A DNA stretch of 64,000 nucleotides from Nanoarchaeota archaeon (GCA_018897155.1 JAHILE010000029.1:1-64000), one strand, 5' to 3'. Counted from the first letter of the stretch, positions 16,944 through 26,858 are shown. Notes: generated by a model from the sequence alone, not told the origin. Numbers and translations: made by a program.

Positions 16944-19837
16944 TGGTTCTTATGTTTGAAAAAAAAGAAAGTTTGGTTAGTGAATCCAAACCGCGCGACG
17001 ATATCGTTTATTTTCATTCTATCGAAAAGAAGTGGCAGAAGAAATGGGCTGAGGCAAAAATCTTTGAATCAGAAGCCGCGCCGGGAAAGCCGAAATTTTT
17101 TGCTAATTTTCCTTATCCGTATATGAATGGCAAGCTTCACATAGGGCATCTTTATACTTTTTTGCGCGCGGAAATTTTCTCCCGCTACAAGCGCATGCGC
17201 GGATATAATGTTCTTTTTCCTTTCGCATTCCACTGCACAGGCACGCCTATTGTGGCTGCTGCAAGGCGAATAAAAGACAAGGAAGAAAAGCAGGTTAAGA
17301 TTCTAAAGGACATGAATATTCCTGATTCTGAACTCAAAAAGTTTGAGAATCCGCTTTATTGGATTGAATATTTTCCAAAAGCCGCCAAATCAGATCTTCA
17401 ATCTCTTGGCGCAGCAATAGATTGGCGCAGGTCTTTTCGAACCACTGAAGTAAATCCGCCGTATTCGAAGTTTATCGAATGGCAATTCAACAAACTTAAG
17501 GAAAAAAATTATGTTGTACGCGGCGAGCATCCGGTTGCATGGTGCCCAAAGGATAAAATGGCAACAGGCGACCATGATCGGATTCAGGGTGAAGGCGTTG
17601 TTCCGGAAGAAATGACGCTTGTGAAATTTGAAATCGACGGGAAAATACTTCCTGCTGCAACATACCGGCCTGAGACAACTTTTGGCGTAACCAATATGTG
17701 GCTGAATCCGGATGCAGTTTATGTCGAGGTAAGGGTGGATAAAGAGACATGGATTGTCACAAAAGAGACTTTGGAAAAACTCAAAGACCAGAATCACGCG
17801 GTTTCAGTAATCAAAGAAATAAAAGGAAAGGAATTTGTCGGAAAATTTTGTATAAATATCGCAACCTGCGTCAGCGTGCCGATTCTTCCTGCTGTTTTTG
17901 TCGATCCGAAAATTGGTACGGGTGTTGTGATGTCAGTGCCAGGGCATGCGCCTTATGATTATATTGCGCTTCGCGATATTCAACGCGCGCCTGAAAAATA
18001 CGGAATGAAAGTGGAGCAGGTTTCACAGATAAAGCCGATATCACTCATAAAGGTTGAAGGATTTGGGGATTTTCCAGCTGTTGAAATTGCGGGAAGCATG
18101 AAAATCGAGGGCCAAAGCGATGAAAAGCTTGAAGAGGCGACAAAAACAATTTACAAGAAAGAGTTTCATGGCGGTATACTTAAGGATATCACCGGCAAGT
18201 ACAAGGGAATGACTGTTGCAAAAGCAAAGGATATTATCATATCTGATTTCAAAAAAGTTGGTGCAGCCGTCTCATTTTATGAGCTCCCGGAAGCCGTGGT
18301 CTGCAGGTGCCTCTCGCCATGCCATGTGAAAATAATTGATGATCAGTGGTTCATGAAATATTCTGATGCCGGATGGAAGGCAAAAACGCACAAGGCACTC
18401 GACAACATGAATCTTTGTCCGGATGAATCACGCGCCCAGTTCAACTATGTCATTGATTGGCTTAATGATTGGGCTTGCTCGCGAGAATTCGGGCTTGGCA
18501 CGCGCATTCCTTGGGACAAAAAATGGCTGATAGAATCGCTGTCGGATTCAACAATTTATATGGCGTATTATACAATCGCGCATATAATACAAAGCGAGAA
18601 AATCGACGCTTCAAAAAGCTACGATATTTTATTTGATTATGTTTTCCTTGGAAAAGGAACCGCAGCATCGGCTGAAAAAGATTCCGGCATAAATGTGGAA
18701 AAAATCGAGAAGATGCGATGTGAATTCCTTTACTGGTATCCATTTGATTTCAGGAATTCCGCAAAAGACCTTGTTGGAAATCATCTTACATTTTCACTTT
18801 TCAACCATACCGCAATATTTGATGAAAAATTCTGGCCAAAAGGCTTCGGCGTCAACGGCTATGTGACTGTTGAAGGAGAAAAAATGAGCAAGAGCAAAGG
18901 CAATTTTTACACTATGGAAGAAATACTTGTAAAATACGGCGCAGATGTTTCAAGAATCACAGATATGATGGGTGGCGAGGGGCTGGATGACGCAAACTGG
19001 GATTCCCGCCTTGCAGATACTTTTTCAAAAAAGCTTTTTTCAATCAAGGAAATGGCTTTGAGCATTGCAGATAGAAAGAAAAAGAAAGGCAAAGGGGCGG
19101 AAAACTCCGGCCATATCGACAGATGGCTTGTTTCACAAGTTCATCGCCAGATAAAGCTTGCAACAGTTGTAATGGATGAAACAAAATTCAGAAGCGCGCT
19201 TATGGCGTCATATTATGACATGCAGGCGGCGCTTAAGTGGTATGAACGAAGGGCAGAGAATACAAATACTGATGCGGCTGCATTTTTTATCGATGCGCAA
19301 TTGAAGATGCTTGCGCCGTTCACTCCGCACATATGCGAGGAGCTGTGGAGCGAACTCGGAAAAAAAGGCTTTATTTCGGCTGCCGAGTGGCCTGAATTTG
19401 ATGCAAAGAAAATTGATGAGAACGCCGAGAAAATGGAGGCCTTGATAAAACAGACACTTGAAGATGTGAACGCGATAAAGAAAATCGTCAAAAAAGATGC
19501 GAAGCAAATAAATATATATGTTCCAGAGATATGGAAATACGATATGTACGCGCTTGCACTGACAAAGCCGAAAAATCTGATTGCAGAGGCAATGAAAAAC
19601 ACAGAGATAAAAAAACAGAGCGAGGCTGCGGTAAAATTCGCGCAGCAGCTCGCGAAAAATATGAATGTTCTTGAAAAAACGCTGTCTAAAGAAGATGAGA
19701 TTATCGCGCTAAAGAGCGCGGAAAAGTTCTTTGCAAAAGAATTTGGATGCGCGGTTTCTGTAATTGATGCAGACGGCGCAAAGTCAGACAAGGCGCAAAA
19801 AGCCGTGCCCGGAAAGCCGGGAATTGAGATTGTTTGA
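16943..19837 (+). CDS. leuS: Leucyl-tRNA synthetase, archaeal/eukaryotic type
   Basis: About 964 residues. The class I motifs are KLHIGHLY (HIGH, near residue 66) and GEKMSKSKGN (KMSKS, near residue 645). The connective peptide editing domain carries TYRPETTFGVTNMW. The anticodon-binding helices and the archaeal C-terminal extension are present. The N-terminal order (editing domain inserted before the zinc region) is that of archaeal enzymes. Starts at ATG 16943 and ATG 16952 are both possible. The first overlaps the stop of the acetyltransferase gene. Confidence 0.95.
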   Translation: MVLMFEKKESLVSESKPRDDIVYFHSIEKKWQKKWAEAKIFESEAAPGKPKFFANFPYPYMNGKLHIGHLYTFLRAEIFSRYKRMRGYNVLFPFAFHCTGTPIVAAARRIKDKEEKQVKILKDMNIPDSELKKFENPLYWIEYFPKAAKSDLQSLGAAIDWRRSFRTTEVNPPYSKFIEWQFNKLKEKNYVVRGEHPVAWCPKDKMATGDHDRIQGEGVVPEEMTLVKFEIDGKILPAATYRPETTFGVTNMWLNPDAVYVEVRVDKETWIVTKETLEKLKDQNHAVSVIKEIKGKEFVGKFCINIATCVSVPILPAVFVDPKIGTGVVMSVPGHAPYDYIALRDIQRAPEKYGMKVEQVSQIKPISLIKVEGFGDFPAVEIAGSMKIEGQSDEKLEEATKTIYKKEFHGGILKDITGKYKGMTVAKAKDIIISDFKKVGAAVSFYELPEAVVCRCLSPCHVKIIDDQWFMKYSDAGWKAKTHKALDNMNLCPDESRAQFNYVIDWLNDWACSREFGLGTRIPWDKKWLIESLSDSTIYMAYYTIAHIIQSEKIDASKSYDILFDYVFLGKGTAASAEKDSGINVEKIEKMRCEFLYWYPFDFRNSAKDLVGNHLTFSLFNHTAIFDEKFWPKGFGVNGYVTVEGEKMSKSKGNFYTMEEILVKYGADVSRITDMMGGEGLDDANWDSRLADTFSKKLFSIKEMALSIADRKKKKGKGAENSGHIDRWLVSQVHRQIKLATVVMDETKFRSALMASYYDMQAALKWYERRAENTNTDAAAFFIDAQLKMLAPFTPHICEELWSELGKKGFISAAEWPEFDAKKIDENAEKMEALIKQTLEDVNAIKKIVKKDAKQINIYVPEIWKYDMYALALTKPKNLIAEAMKNTEIKKQSEAAVKFAQQLAKNMNVLEKTLSKEDEIIALKSAEKFFAKEFGCAVSVIDADGAKSDKAQKAVPGKPGIEIV

Positions 19838-19917
19838 CGTAGAACTTCTCGTACCTACTTATGAAAAGTGAATATTTACGTATTTTTAAATATTCGCGAT
19901 AAAATAATTTTGATAGT

Positions 19918-22425
19918 ATGACCGTTTCTAATGGTTTGGACAAAAATGCAGAGCCTCCATCGCCTCAAAAATATCGGCTCGGCATATTGCTGTGCGTAAA
20001 AAACGGCATTTTTGAACCAGGGGTTATAGCAAACGTTTTACAGCTGGGGCCGCATTATACGGCAAATCTGATGCTTAGATATCAGGGATTACTTTCTAAA
20101 GACGGGGGATTAAAAACAGACGGCATAAGTGTGCTTGAAACTCTAGAAAAAGAGTATGCTGAGCAAACTCATTTTTACAGAAAAAGAATGGCGGGGTTGT
20201 CTGAAAATGGCGAAATAAGCAAGAATGTGCTTGCGACAAAAGAACCATATAATTCAACAGGGCGCGATACGTTTACACCATCAAATCCTAAAGCTAATGA
20301 TCCGAATATGGCTGCAACTATTGACAAACAGGCAATTCAAGAAGAATTATTCGGAAGCCAATACATGAAAGATGAAAAAGAAAAAACGATGAGATGTTTT
20401 GATCGTAAGGATTACCATAAAGCCCGTTTATTATATCAGGTGAACCAAGGAAATAATAACAATGCCGAGATAGCAAAAATTTTGGGAATTTCTACACCTT
20501 ATGTTTATCTTCTTTTGGCAGAACTTGAAAGAGATTCATTGTTTGTTGGCACTCGAAAATCGAAAAAGCTTAATGAAAAAGGCGCTGCAACACTTTCGCG
20601 CCTGACAGAAAAATATGGCGCCTTAGACGATTCTCAAAAAGACGCACCACATACGGAATATAAACAAATAAAAGAATTGATAAAAAAACCATCAGAACCC
20701 GATACACGTCTTTCTCAAAACCTCGTGCAGAATCAAGTAAAAGAAGAAATTAAGCCGGCGAAAGTTGATACTAAAATCAGCGATATTATCGGCGTTAATG
20801 ATGGGCTGCCTGCAAATGAACTTTCCGATGAGCCCGAATATGTTAGAAATGATCTGCTTGTTCTTAAGCTTTTGATGGGGGTCGAAAGCGGGCTTAAAGC
20901 AGATGAATTATTGGATTTATTATCCGATGATGGCGGTTTGTATACTCTTGAGTCGCGGCTTAGGAAAGAGAAGCTATTTTCAAAAAAACTTGATGTTTAT
21001 AGGCTAGAGGGTTCCGGCCGCAAAAAGTTGGATTCTTTGAAACAGGAATGCAGCACAGTAGTTCCTGAATATGCGGATATTATCGATTATCTGCGCGTAA
21101 ACAAAATGATGCCGCCACAAAAAAAGAATGCATATATCACTGCTCCGGCCGGAAACGCCCCAATAGCAAAAGACGAAAAATTACAGGAGATTTCTAAATC
21201 AGAGCATGAAAAGCCGAAGTATGAAAAGGAAGAAACGCCTTATGTTTCAAAGGAAACTGTTGTTGAAGCTTCAATCGAAAAAAATCCTATTGAAGTAATA
21301 CTTGCTGAAAGCACGCCGCCGGAAAAAGCCCCACAAAAAGAACAAAGACCTCATTTACTTTATCCGGATAAAGAACTATTCGATAAATTACATACTGAAG
21401 AAACTGCGCAATTAAACGTTGATAGCGTTCCTTCAGATAAAAAGATTGCAGAAATAATTGAATCTCATAAATTTATTGATGTTGAAGAATCTTCGGCTGA
21501 AATAACATATAGTTTAAACCAGGGTTATGTAAGGATTACTGACGGTATGGCTGGCTTTAATCTGCTGAAAATCAATAATTCATATAATTCAAACCCAAAT
21601 CCCTCTGATTACGGAATGAGGGTCAAACTTAGCCCGGAACTCGTGCTTCTTGAACTTGTGAAGCGCACTAAATCGACAAAAAAAGATTTGATGCATTATG
21701 CCGACACATACAATAAAAGAGATTGGGTAAATAGTACCCGTGTTTTGAAGAATGGGGTATTAATAAAAGAATCCGAAGGTATGTTAACGCTTACCGAAAA
21801 TGCTATGAAATTGCTTGATGATGCAGAATACTGGCTATCGATATACTTACGCGGAGAAGACGAGCATTGCACACGCCGTTTTGATGAAGACGAGTCGTGT
21901 CTTCCAGCATTTATTAGAGGTGTGGGGAAGGTGTCATTGCATTCGCCATCTTCGACAGTTCTTAACAAGATTAAAGAGTATTGTGCAATTCCAAAAATAG
22001 GAGAGAAAGAAGAGCAGCCTGAACGAACGGCTTTTGTTAAGCCTGAGCCAGTTGTTGTTTACGAGGAGCTGCCAAAAATAAAACCTGTAGTTGCCGAATC
22101 AACAATTTCAACAATTAAAAAGAACGGAGATTCTTTAAAAGATACCGGAATATATGTAAAAGGTCATAGGTATGTCGTTTTTCTTGGCGGCAGAGGGCAA
22201 AGAACAATTGTTGCGCGTAATCGTTTTCAAGATATCGGAAAAAAGTATCTAAACGCACTTAAGACAGAGGGATTAATTGACAATAATCTTGATGAAACAT
22301 ATTTGGATTTAAAAGATTTGGGCTGGATTACAGATAATAACGTAGACAAAGTAAAAACGGATAAGGGACAGGCAGCAGAAAGAATATTGGAACAGCTTAT
22401 GAGTTCATCCAATGTTGTGGCATAA
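19918..22425 (+). CDS. Large protein with repeated winged-helix-like segments
   Basis: 835 residues that I do not recognise as a known family. At least four segments look like winged helix-turn-helix units: residues about 20-80 (GVIANVLQLGPHYTANLML), 161-234 (NAEIAKILGISTPYVYLLLAELERD), 309-378 and 567-640 (VLLELVKRTKSTKKDLMHY). A fifth possible unit is at about 741-817 (RFQDIGKKYLNALKTEGL). They are joined by long charged, proline-containing linkers. No membrane segment or enzyme motif is visible. It could be a chromosomal organiser or a transcription regulator with several DNA contacts. It begins with ATG at 19918, behind an AT-rich promoter. Confidence 0.55.
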   Translation: MTVSNGLDKNAEPPSPQKYRLGILLCVKNGIFEPGVIANVLQLGPHYTANLMLRYQGLLSKDGGLKTDGISVLETLEKEYAEQTHFYRKRMAGLSENGEISKNVLATKEPYNSTGRDTFTPSNPKANDPNMAATIDKQAIQEELFGSQYMKDEKEKTMRCFDRKDYHKARLLYQVNQGNNNNAEIAKILGISTPYVYLLLAELERDSLFVGTRKSKKLNEKGAATLSRLTEKYGALDDSQKDAPHTEYKQIKELIKKPSEPDTRLSQNLVQNQVKEEIKPAKVDTKISDIIGVNDGLPANELSDEPEYVRNDLLVLKLLMGVESGLKADELLDLLSDDGGLYTLESRLRKEKLFSKKLDVYRLEGSGRKKLDSLKQECSTVVPEYADIIDYLRVNKMMPPQKKNAYITAPAGNAPIAKDEKLQEISKSEHEKPKYEKEETPYVSKETVVEASIEKNPIEVILAESTPPEKAPQKEQRPHLLYPDKELFDKLHTEETAQLNVDSVPSDKKIAEIIESHKFIDVEESSAEITYSLNQGYVRITDGMAGFNLLKINNSYNSNPNPSDYGMRVKLSPELVLLELVKRTKSTKKDLMHYADTYNKRDWVNSTRVLKNGVLIKESEGMLTLTENAMKLLDDAEYWLSIYLRGEDEHCTRRFDEDESCLPAFIRGVGKVSLHSPSSTVLNKIKEYCAIPKIGEKEEQPERTAFVKPEPVVVYEELPKIKPVVAESTISTIKKNGDSLKDTGIYVKGHRYVVFLGGRGQRTIVARNRFQDIGKKYLNALKTEGLIDNNLDETYLDLKDLGWITDNNVDKVKTDKGQAAERILEQLMSSSNVVA

Positions 22426-22444
22426 TCTGTATTGTGGATATTCT

Positions 22445-22714
22445 TTATTTTACAGCCTTTTCAAACTCATCCATGAAGTCTTTTGTCTCGGATTCACAGC
22501 GCTTTATTGCAGAAACAAGGGCATTTCTTGGGTCCTTTGCCTTGACAATGATTTTCGGGCTTCCAAGCGAAGGGTGCTTCTTTTCATAGGCTGCAAGCGT
22601 TACGCTGTTGTCTTCCCATAGCGATTCTCTGATAAGATTAGGGATTGTATGCCTTTCGCCCTCGATTTCCACCACAAGGGAGTCTTTTTTCTCTTCAAGA
22701 ACATTGATTTTCAT
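22445..22714 (-). CDS. rpoL: DNA-directed RNA polymerase subunit L (Rpo11)
   Basis: 89 residues. Subunit L pairs with subunit D to form the assembly platform of archaeal RNA polymerase, like Rpb3/Rpb11. The signature runs from EIEGERHTIPNLIRESLW through AAYEKKHPSLGSPKIIVKAK to a C-terminal amphipathic helix. The length is typical. ATG start at 22714. The gene is convergent with the winged-helix protein, with only 19 bases between the stops. Confidence 0.93.
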   Translation of the reverse strand: MKINVLEEKKDSLVVEIEGERHTIPNLIRESLWEDNSVTLAAYEKKHPSLGSPKIIVKAKDPRNALVSAIKRCESETKDFMDEFEKAVK

Positions 22715-22742
22715 TTTTAATCACTTTCTTCACCGAAAAATG

Positions 22743-22880
22743 AAATCCTTTCACAAGCTTCGCTTGTTTTGGGATTTAATGTTCCCAAAAGCTTGAAAAG
22801 CCATAGGCTTTTCAGGACTCTAGGCTTTTCGGCATTCCCGAAAAAGCTTCAAGTTCGCAGCAGCGAACGAGATGATTTTC
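22743..22880. repeat. Dispersed palindromic element, expanded copy
   Basis: This is the longest member of the family. The left arm is AAATCCTTTC plus a small hairpin (ACAAGCTTCGCTTGT), then TAGGCTTTTCGG. The turn is CATT. The right arm is CCGAAAAAGCTTC, a TTCGC-AGCA-GCGAA hairpin and CGAGATGATTTT. The remaining bases to 23042 are AT-rich promoter DNA for the nuclease gene, and nothing else is seen there. Confidence 0.7.
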
Positions 22881-23042
22881 ATAATTATCAGTTTTCTATC
22901 ATTGTGAGTATAGATTTAAATAGATTAAAAACCGCACAATTCTGTATTTTCGGCATGCGTCGAAAAATACATGCCCTAATCACAAAGATTCATAAATGCA
23001 TTGCAGCACTTTTTATATATCTTCGCGCAACTAAGTTAACAT

Positions 23043-23867
23043 ATGGTCTTTATCACAAAGCATGATGGAAGGCGCGAGGAATTCAATCCCGATAAGGTGC
23101 GCCAGAGCTGCATCCGTTCGGGCGCGTCGGAGGCGCTTACTAAAGAAGTCCTCGAATATATCACAAAACGAATCTACAACGGCATGTCGACAAAAATCCT
23201 TATGAAGCTGGTCTATGACCGGCTGAACCGCGAGGAAGTGCATATCGCGCGCAGATACCGCTTAAAAGAAGCCATAGCAGATCTTGGTCCGGAAGGATAT
23301 GAGTTTGAGTGGTATATCACACATTTGCTTAAGTGTTCCGGATACAAGACAATTCACAGCCCGGAGCCGAAGATTCAGGGCAAGCTTGTCGATCATGAGA
23401 TTGATGTTTTTGCAGAAAAGGAAGGCGAACGGGCGATAATTGAATGTAAGCACCACTTCCAGTCGCACACCTATACAGGCCTTGAAGTGCCGTTGATTCA
23501 GTGGGCGCGCTTTGATGATATAAATAATAACGGCCTGAAAATGACATCTGCATGGATTATAACAAACACGAAATTTTCGGAGTATGCTATAAGATATTCA
23601 AAAGGAAAGGGCATAAAGCTCATCGGATGGAATTATCCTTTTGGGAGTGGCCTTGAGCGGCTTATTGAAGATTATCGGGCATATCCTTTGACACTGCTAA
23701 AGCTTCCGAGATTTTTGCGCATCAATCTTACAGAAAGAGGCATAACAAATATACCTGACTTTTTGAAGGCCGACACAAGGGCGCTCGGGGATGCAGGGCT
23801 AACAAACGAAAAAATCGCAGAATTAAAAGAGCTTTCAAACAAACTGGTAAATCATGGAAATCAATGA
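23043..23867 (+). CDS. ATP-cone / Mrr-type restriction endonuclease-like protein
   Basis: 274 residues. Residues 1-90 are an ATP-cone (ITKHDGRREEFNPDKVRQSCIRSGAS), the nucleotide-sensing domain known from ribonucleotide reductase and NrdR. The central part has a PD-(D/E)xK nuclease core with HEIDVFAE and AIIECKHH. The C-terminus carries a short helix-hairpin-helix-like end (TNIPDFLKADTRALGDAGL). Mrr-like nucleases cut DNA, some of them modified DNA. An attached ATP-cone suggests nucleotide-controlled activity. No methyltransferase is adjacent, so it is not a classical restriction-modification pair. Confidence 0.75.
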   Translation: MVFITKHDGRREEFNPDKVRQSCIRSGASEALTKEVLEYITKRIYNGMSTKILMKLVYDRLNREEVHIARRYRLKEAIADLGPEGYEFEWYITHLLKCSGYKTIHSPEPKIQGKLVDHEIDVFAEKEGERAIIECKHHFQSHTYTGLEVPLIQWARFDDINNNGLKMTSAWIITNTKFSEYAIRYSKGKGIKLIGWNYPFGSGLERLIEDYRAYPLTLLKLPRFLRINLTERGITNIPDFLKADTRALGDAGLTNEKIAELKELSNKLVNHGNQ

Positions 23868-23886
23868 ATCGAACGATTAAAAACAG

Positions 23887-24579
23887 ATGGGGATTGAAAT
23901 GAACAATACTTCACAGAAGAACCGCAATAAAAATAAAATTTTTGTAATTTTTGTAGCGCTCATCTTTTTGGGCTCAATGGCTGGAGCAATGCTGTATTCA
24001 ACAGGAGATACAAAAAAGGCCGCTGATCTTCCTGCTTCAAAGATAGTTTCGGGATTGTCTGATGATCAAAAGCAGAGGATATTATTCGGTTCGCAAGAGA
24101 ATCCTGCAGACCGTTATGTGTTAATTACGCTTAATGTTCCAAAGATATGCGATCCAGAATGCAATGGCATAAAACAACTGATGGGACAGGTGCTTTCCGC
24201 ATATGATCCTGCGATTTATCTTTCAGAAGTTCAATCAGAATCTGCTTCTAATTTAGGTGTTAGCGTACGGATGGAATCGTATCTGGATAAAAAAGAGCTT
24301 TCGGAATTTAATCTGACTGGTGTGGAAGACTTTATTTGCAGCAATACAATATATCGGATAGATGAGTGTGTGTTAAGAAAAATGGATTTTGGTGCTTCTA
24401 ATGAAAACAAAACAGAAATCAAGGAAATCAAAGGAACTGCAGGAGGAGAAAATTCAAGCGCAATCAATATCACAGCCTCAAATGCATCAAACAGTACCGG
24501 ACAAGGAAATGTTTCGGACAGCGCAGTTTCAAACATCACCGAGCAGCGAAATATATCAAACAGCACAGGAACTCAATAA
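23887..24579 (+). CDS. Membrane-anchored hypothetical with sequon-rich tail
   Basis: 230 residues with an N-terminal transmembrane helix (IFVIFVALIFLGSMAGAML) and an extracellular domain with a CDPEC pair. The final 60 residues are rich in Ser, Asn and Thr and contain nine N-glycosylation sequons (NKT, NSS, NIT, NAS, NST, NVS, NIT, NIS, NST). This supports translation of the tail and an outside location. No family is recognised. The ATG at 23887 or at 23899 may be used. The tail overlaps an upstream extension of the next frame. Confidence 0.6.
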   Translation: MGIEMNNTSQKNRNKNKIFVIFVALIFLGSMAGAMLYSTGDTKKAADLPASKIVSGLSDDQKQRILFGSQENPADRYVLITLNVPKICDPECNGIKQLMGQVLSAYDPAIYLSEVQSESASNLGVSVRMESYLDKKELSEFNLTGVEDFICSNTIYRIDECVLRKMDFGASNENKTEIKEIKGTAGGENSSAINITASNASNSTGQGNVSDSAVSNITEQRNISNSTGTQ

Positions 24580-25165
24580 GCCTGTTGAATCAAGCGAACG
24601 CGCGAAATCAGTAAAACCCGAAGCATTACCGCTAGTTATGAGCTCATATGGCCTTATTAGTACAGGCGATTTCAAAAAGGCTTTACTTGTTCTCGAACAG
24701 GCGCTTGAAATTGCACCGAATGACTTGAGGGCGCTTTTGCTTAAAGTCCAAATTCTTCTGTTATTAAGAAAACTGCGCGATGCAGACAAAACCACGAGCC
24801 TCATAATGGAATTATATCCTGGCGATCACCACGTATATCTTGCAAAGGCAATATCAACGCTTTTTTATACGACTAATATGGCTGAATCCCTAAAATACAT
24901 CAACAAAGGGCTTGAGATAAGATCAGATTGCATTGAGCTCGTTTTGGCAAAGGCACAAATACTTTACCTGATGAAGGACCCCACATACAATGCATGGGTG
25001 CTGCAGGCTTCAGAGATAGACGCATCAAGGACAGATACATTTCTTAAAAAATACTGGATTGAGCACTTTCCGGAACCGCCATCGCATACCGGAGCAGAGA
25101 TTCATGGCCTCTTGCAGACGTTGATGTTTCTTGCAAGCCAGCAGAGTTTTGGCGGATGGAAATGA
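24401..25165 (+). CDS. TPR-repeat protein overlapping the preceding gene
   Basis: Up to 254 residues. The core from about residue 80 has TPR-like helices (DFKKALLVLEQALEIAPNDLRALLLK, ADKTTSLIMELYPGDHHVYLAKA). No membrane segment is visible. If translation starts at ATG 24401, the first 60 codons lie inside the sequon-rich tail of the upstream gene in another frame. The ATG at 24638 avoids the overlap and still keeps all the TPRs. The Gln/Ser-rich N-terminal segment looks less like a folded domain, so the later start is attractive. Confidence 0.6.
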   Translation: MKTKQKSRKSKELQEEKIQAQSISQPQMHQTVPDKEMFRTAQFQTSPSSEIYQTAQELNKPVESSERAKSVKPEALPLVMSSYGLISTGDFKKALLVLEQALEIAPNDLRALLLKVQILLLLRKLRDADKTTSLIMELYPGDHHVYLAKAISTLFYTTNMAESLKYINKGLEIRSDCIELVLAKAQILYLMKDPTYNAWVLQASEIDASRTDTFLKKYWIEHFPEPPSHTGAEIHGLLQTLMFLASQQSFGGWK

Positions 25166-25204
25166 TGCATGTGAGTTATATATTTTTATTCACAATTAAT
25201 TAAT

Positions 25205-26206
25205 ATGACACTTATTAACGATCGCTTTCTTAAAATTGAGAATCCGCCATTTCAGGATATTAAAATCAAATACTCCGAGGTTATAGGTACTGCAAAAGGA
25301 CCGTCGCTTTTTGTGATTTCAGGAATTCACGGCAACGAACTGACAGGAGTTGAGCTTATACGCCGCCTGCGCCAGTACCTTGAGAAAAAATCAATATACG
25401 GAAAGATAGTGCTTCTTCCTGTTGCAAATCCCCTTGCTTTTTACTCGCGCCAGAGAAAGACGCTTTATGACGGAAAGGACCTGAATCGATGTTTTCCAGG
25501 AGACAGAAGCGGCTCGATTACCGAGAAAATAGCATTTGCGATAACTGAGGAAATCATAAAAACCTGCGACTACGGGATTGACATACACACAGGTCCCGAG
25601 GGACGAATCCTCATGTCGCATTCAAAGATTATGTTTGATGAGGAAAAGGAAATACTTGAGCTTGCGCGCGCTTTTGGAACCCTTGTTGCAATACCTAGGA
25701 AAGGAACTCCGACAATGCTTTCAGTTTATGCAACATCGCAGAAAATACCCTCCCTTGGCGTTGAGCTCGGCGAGGCGAACAAGCTTGACGAGGCATATAT
25801 TAAAACCGGATTTTTCGGAGTGATAAATGTCGCAAGATATCTTGGCATATTGAAAGGCACAGTAAATGTCTTGAATAAGCAGTTCATAATCACAAATCGG
25901 CTGAATATAAAGCCGCGAATTTCTGGAATATTCTTTCCTAAAGTGGCACTTGGATCAGTTGTGGGAAAGGGAACGCTTCTTGCAGAAATACACAACCTTG
26001 AGACTGACGAAAAAGAGGAAATACGGGCAGAAAAGCGCGGTATTATTATGTCGGTTCAGACTTATAGTGTCGCGCTTGCAGGAACAACTGTTGTGAGCAT
26101 TCTTGCGCTTGACAGCGTTGCGACAAATGATGTCGCATTAAAGAAGAAAGTGACGTATTATCACTCAAATGACCCGGAGATTCTTTGGAAGGAGATGGTG
26201 TTTTGA
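25205..26206 (+). CDS. Succinylglutamate desuccinylase/aspartoacylase-family hydrolase
   Basis: 333 residues. A zinc-dependent amidohydrolase of the M14-related AstE/AspA family. The zinc motif is SGIHGNELTG (about residues 39-48). The substrate-binding DLNRCFPG and the zinc His in DIHTGPEG follow. The C-terminal domain is beta-rich. Archaeal members are of unknown substrate, often annotated as deacylases. It starts with ATG at 25205, directly behind an AT-rich promoter. Confidence 0.85.
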   Translation: MTLINDRFLKIENPPFQDIKIKYSEVIGTAKGPSLFVISGIHGNELTGVELIRRLRQYLEKKSIYGKIVLLPVANPLAFYSRQRKTLYDGKDLNRCFPGDRSGSITEKIAFAITEEIIKTCDYGIDIHTGPEGRILMSHSKIMFDEEKEILELARAFGTLVAIPRKGTPTMLSVYATSQKIPSLGVELGEANKLDEAYIKTGFFGVINVARYLGILKGTVNVLNKQFIITNRLNIKPRISGIFFPKVALGSVVGKGTLLAEIHNLETDEKEEIRAEKRGIIMSVQTYSVALAGTTVVSILALDSVATNDVALKKKVTYYHSNDPEILWKEMVF

Positions 26207-26237
26207 AAATAAGCTCGGATTTGAAAGATTGTAATTT

Positions 26238-26858
26238 TCAAGGAATCGGAACCCAAACAGGTTGTATTGAAGGATTTTCTTCAAGATGCGTTTCTTGTGC
26301 AAATTTGTAAATATCTTTTATTGGAAAGTTGGTATATTCTTCAATTAATAAATCCATTTCCTCAAGACCTATTTTTCCTAAGTATTTTTCTTTTAATTCT
26401 TTTTCTGCGCGAGCATATTCTTCAGGCAGATTCTTTCTTCCATTAATTTTGTTTGATAAGAATTTTCTAGTTTGCCATAATGCATTAGCAGGTATATAAA
26501 AAAGGTCAATAACGGGTATTGAAGGCCCTACCGGCATTATTCTATAATGCTCTTCGCGGGCGTAAATCACTCTTTTAATTCCAAGTTTATCGTTCGTCCT
26601 ATCCATTGCAATAGGACTATAACAACCCATTATTGAAAGTTCTTCAATCGTTTCTTCAAGTTCTTTTGATTTTGGACCCCAAATACACGGTTGATTAAAC
26701 GGTATGTACACATTTTCTTTTTTAGGTATTTCTTTATCAATTAAAAATGCTATTTGTTGGTAATCCGGAGGATAAAACTCGATAGGTTTTTTTGATTTTC
26801 CAACAAGATGCAATACGAAGTCTCTTAAATATTTCTCATTATCGGTTGTACGTCTCAT
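26238..26858 (-). CDS. Hypothetical protein
   Basis: About 206 residues. It is rich in aromatic and charged residues, with no membrane segment, and I recognise no family. The segment MPVGPSIPVIDLFYIPANALWQTRKF is a likely core. The frame stays open to 26978, but those extra 40 residues translate a copy of the dispersed palindromic element (26922-26955). The ATG at 26858 is therefore the probable start. Confidence 0.5.
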   Translation of the reverse strand: MRRTTDNEKYLRDFVLHLVGKSKKPIEFYPPDYQQIAFLIDKEIPKKENVYIPFNQPCIWGPKSKELEETIEELSIMGCYSPIAMDRTNDKLGIKRVIYAREEHYRIMPVGPSIPVIDLFYIPANALWQTRKFLSNKINGRKNLPEEYARAEKELKEKYLGKIGLEEMDLLIEEYTNFPIKDIYKFAQETHLEENPSIQPVWVPIP

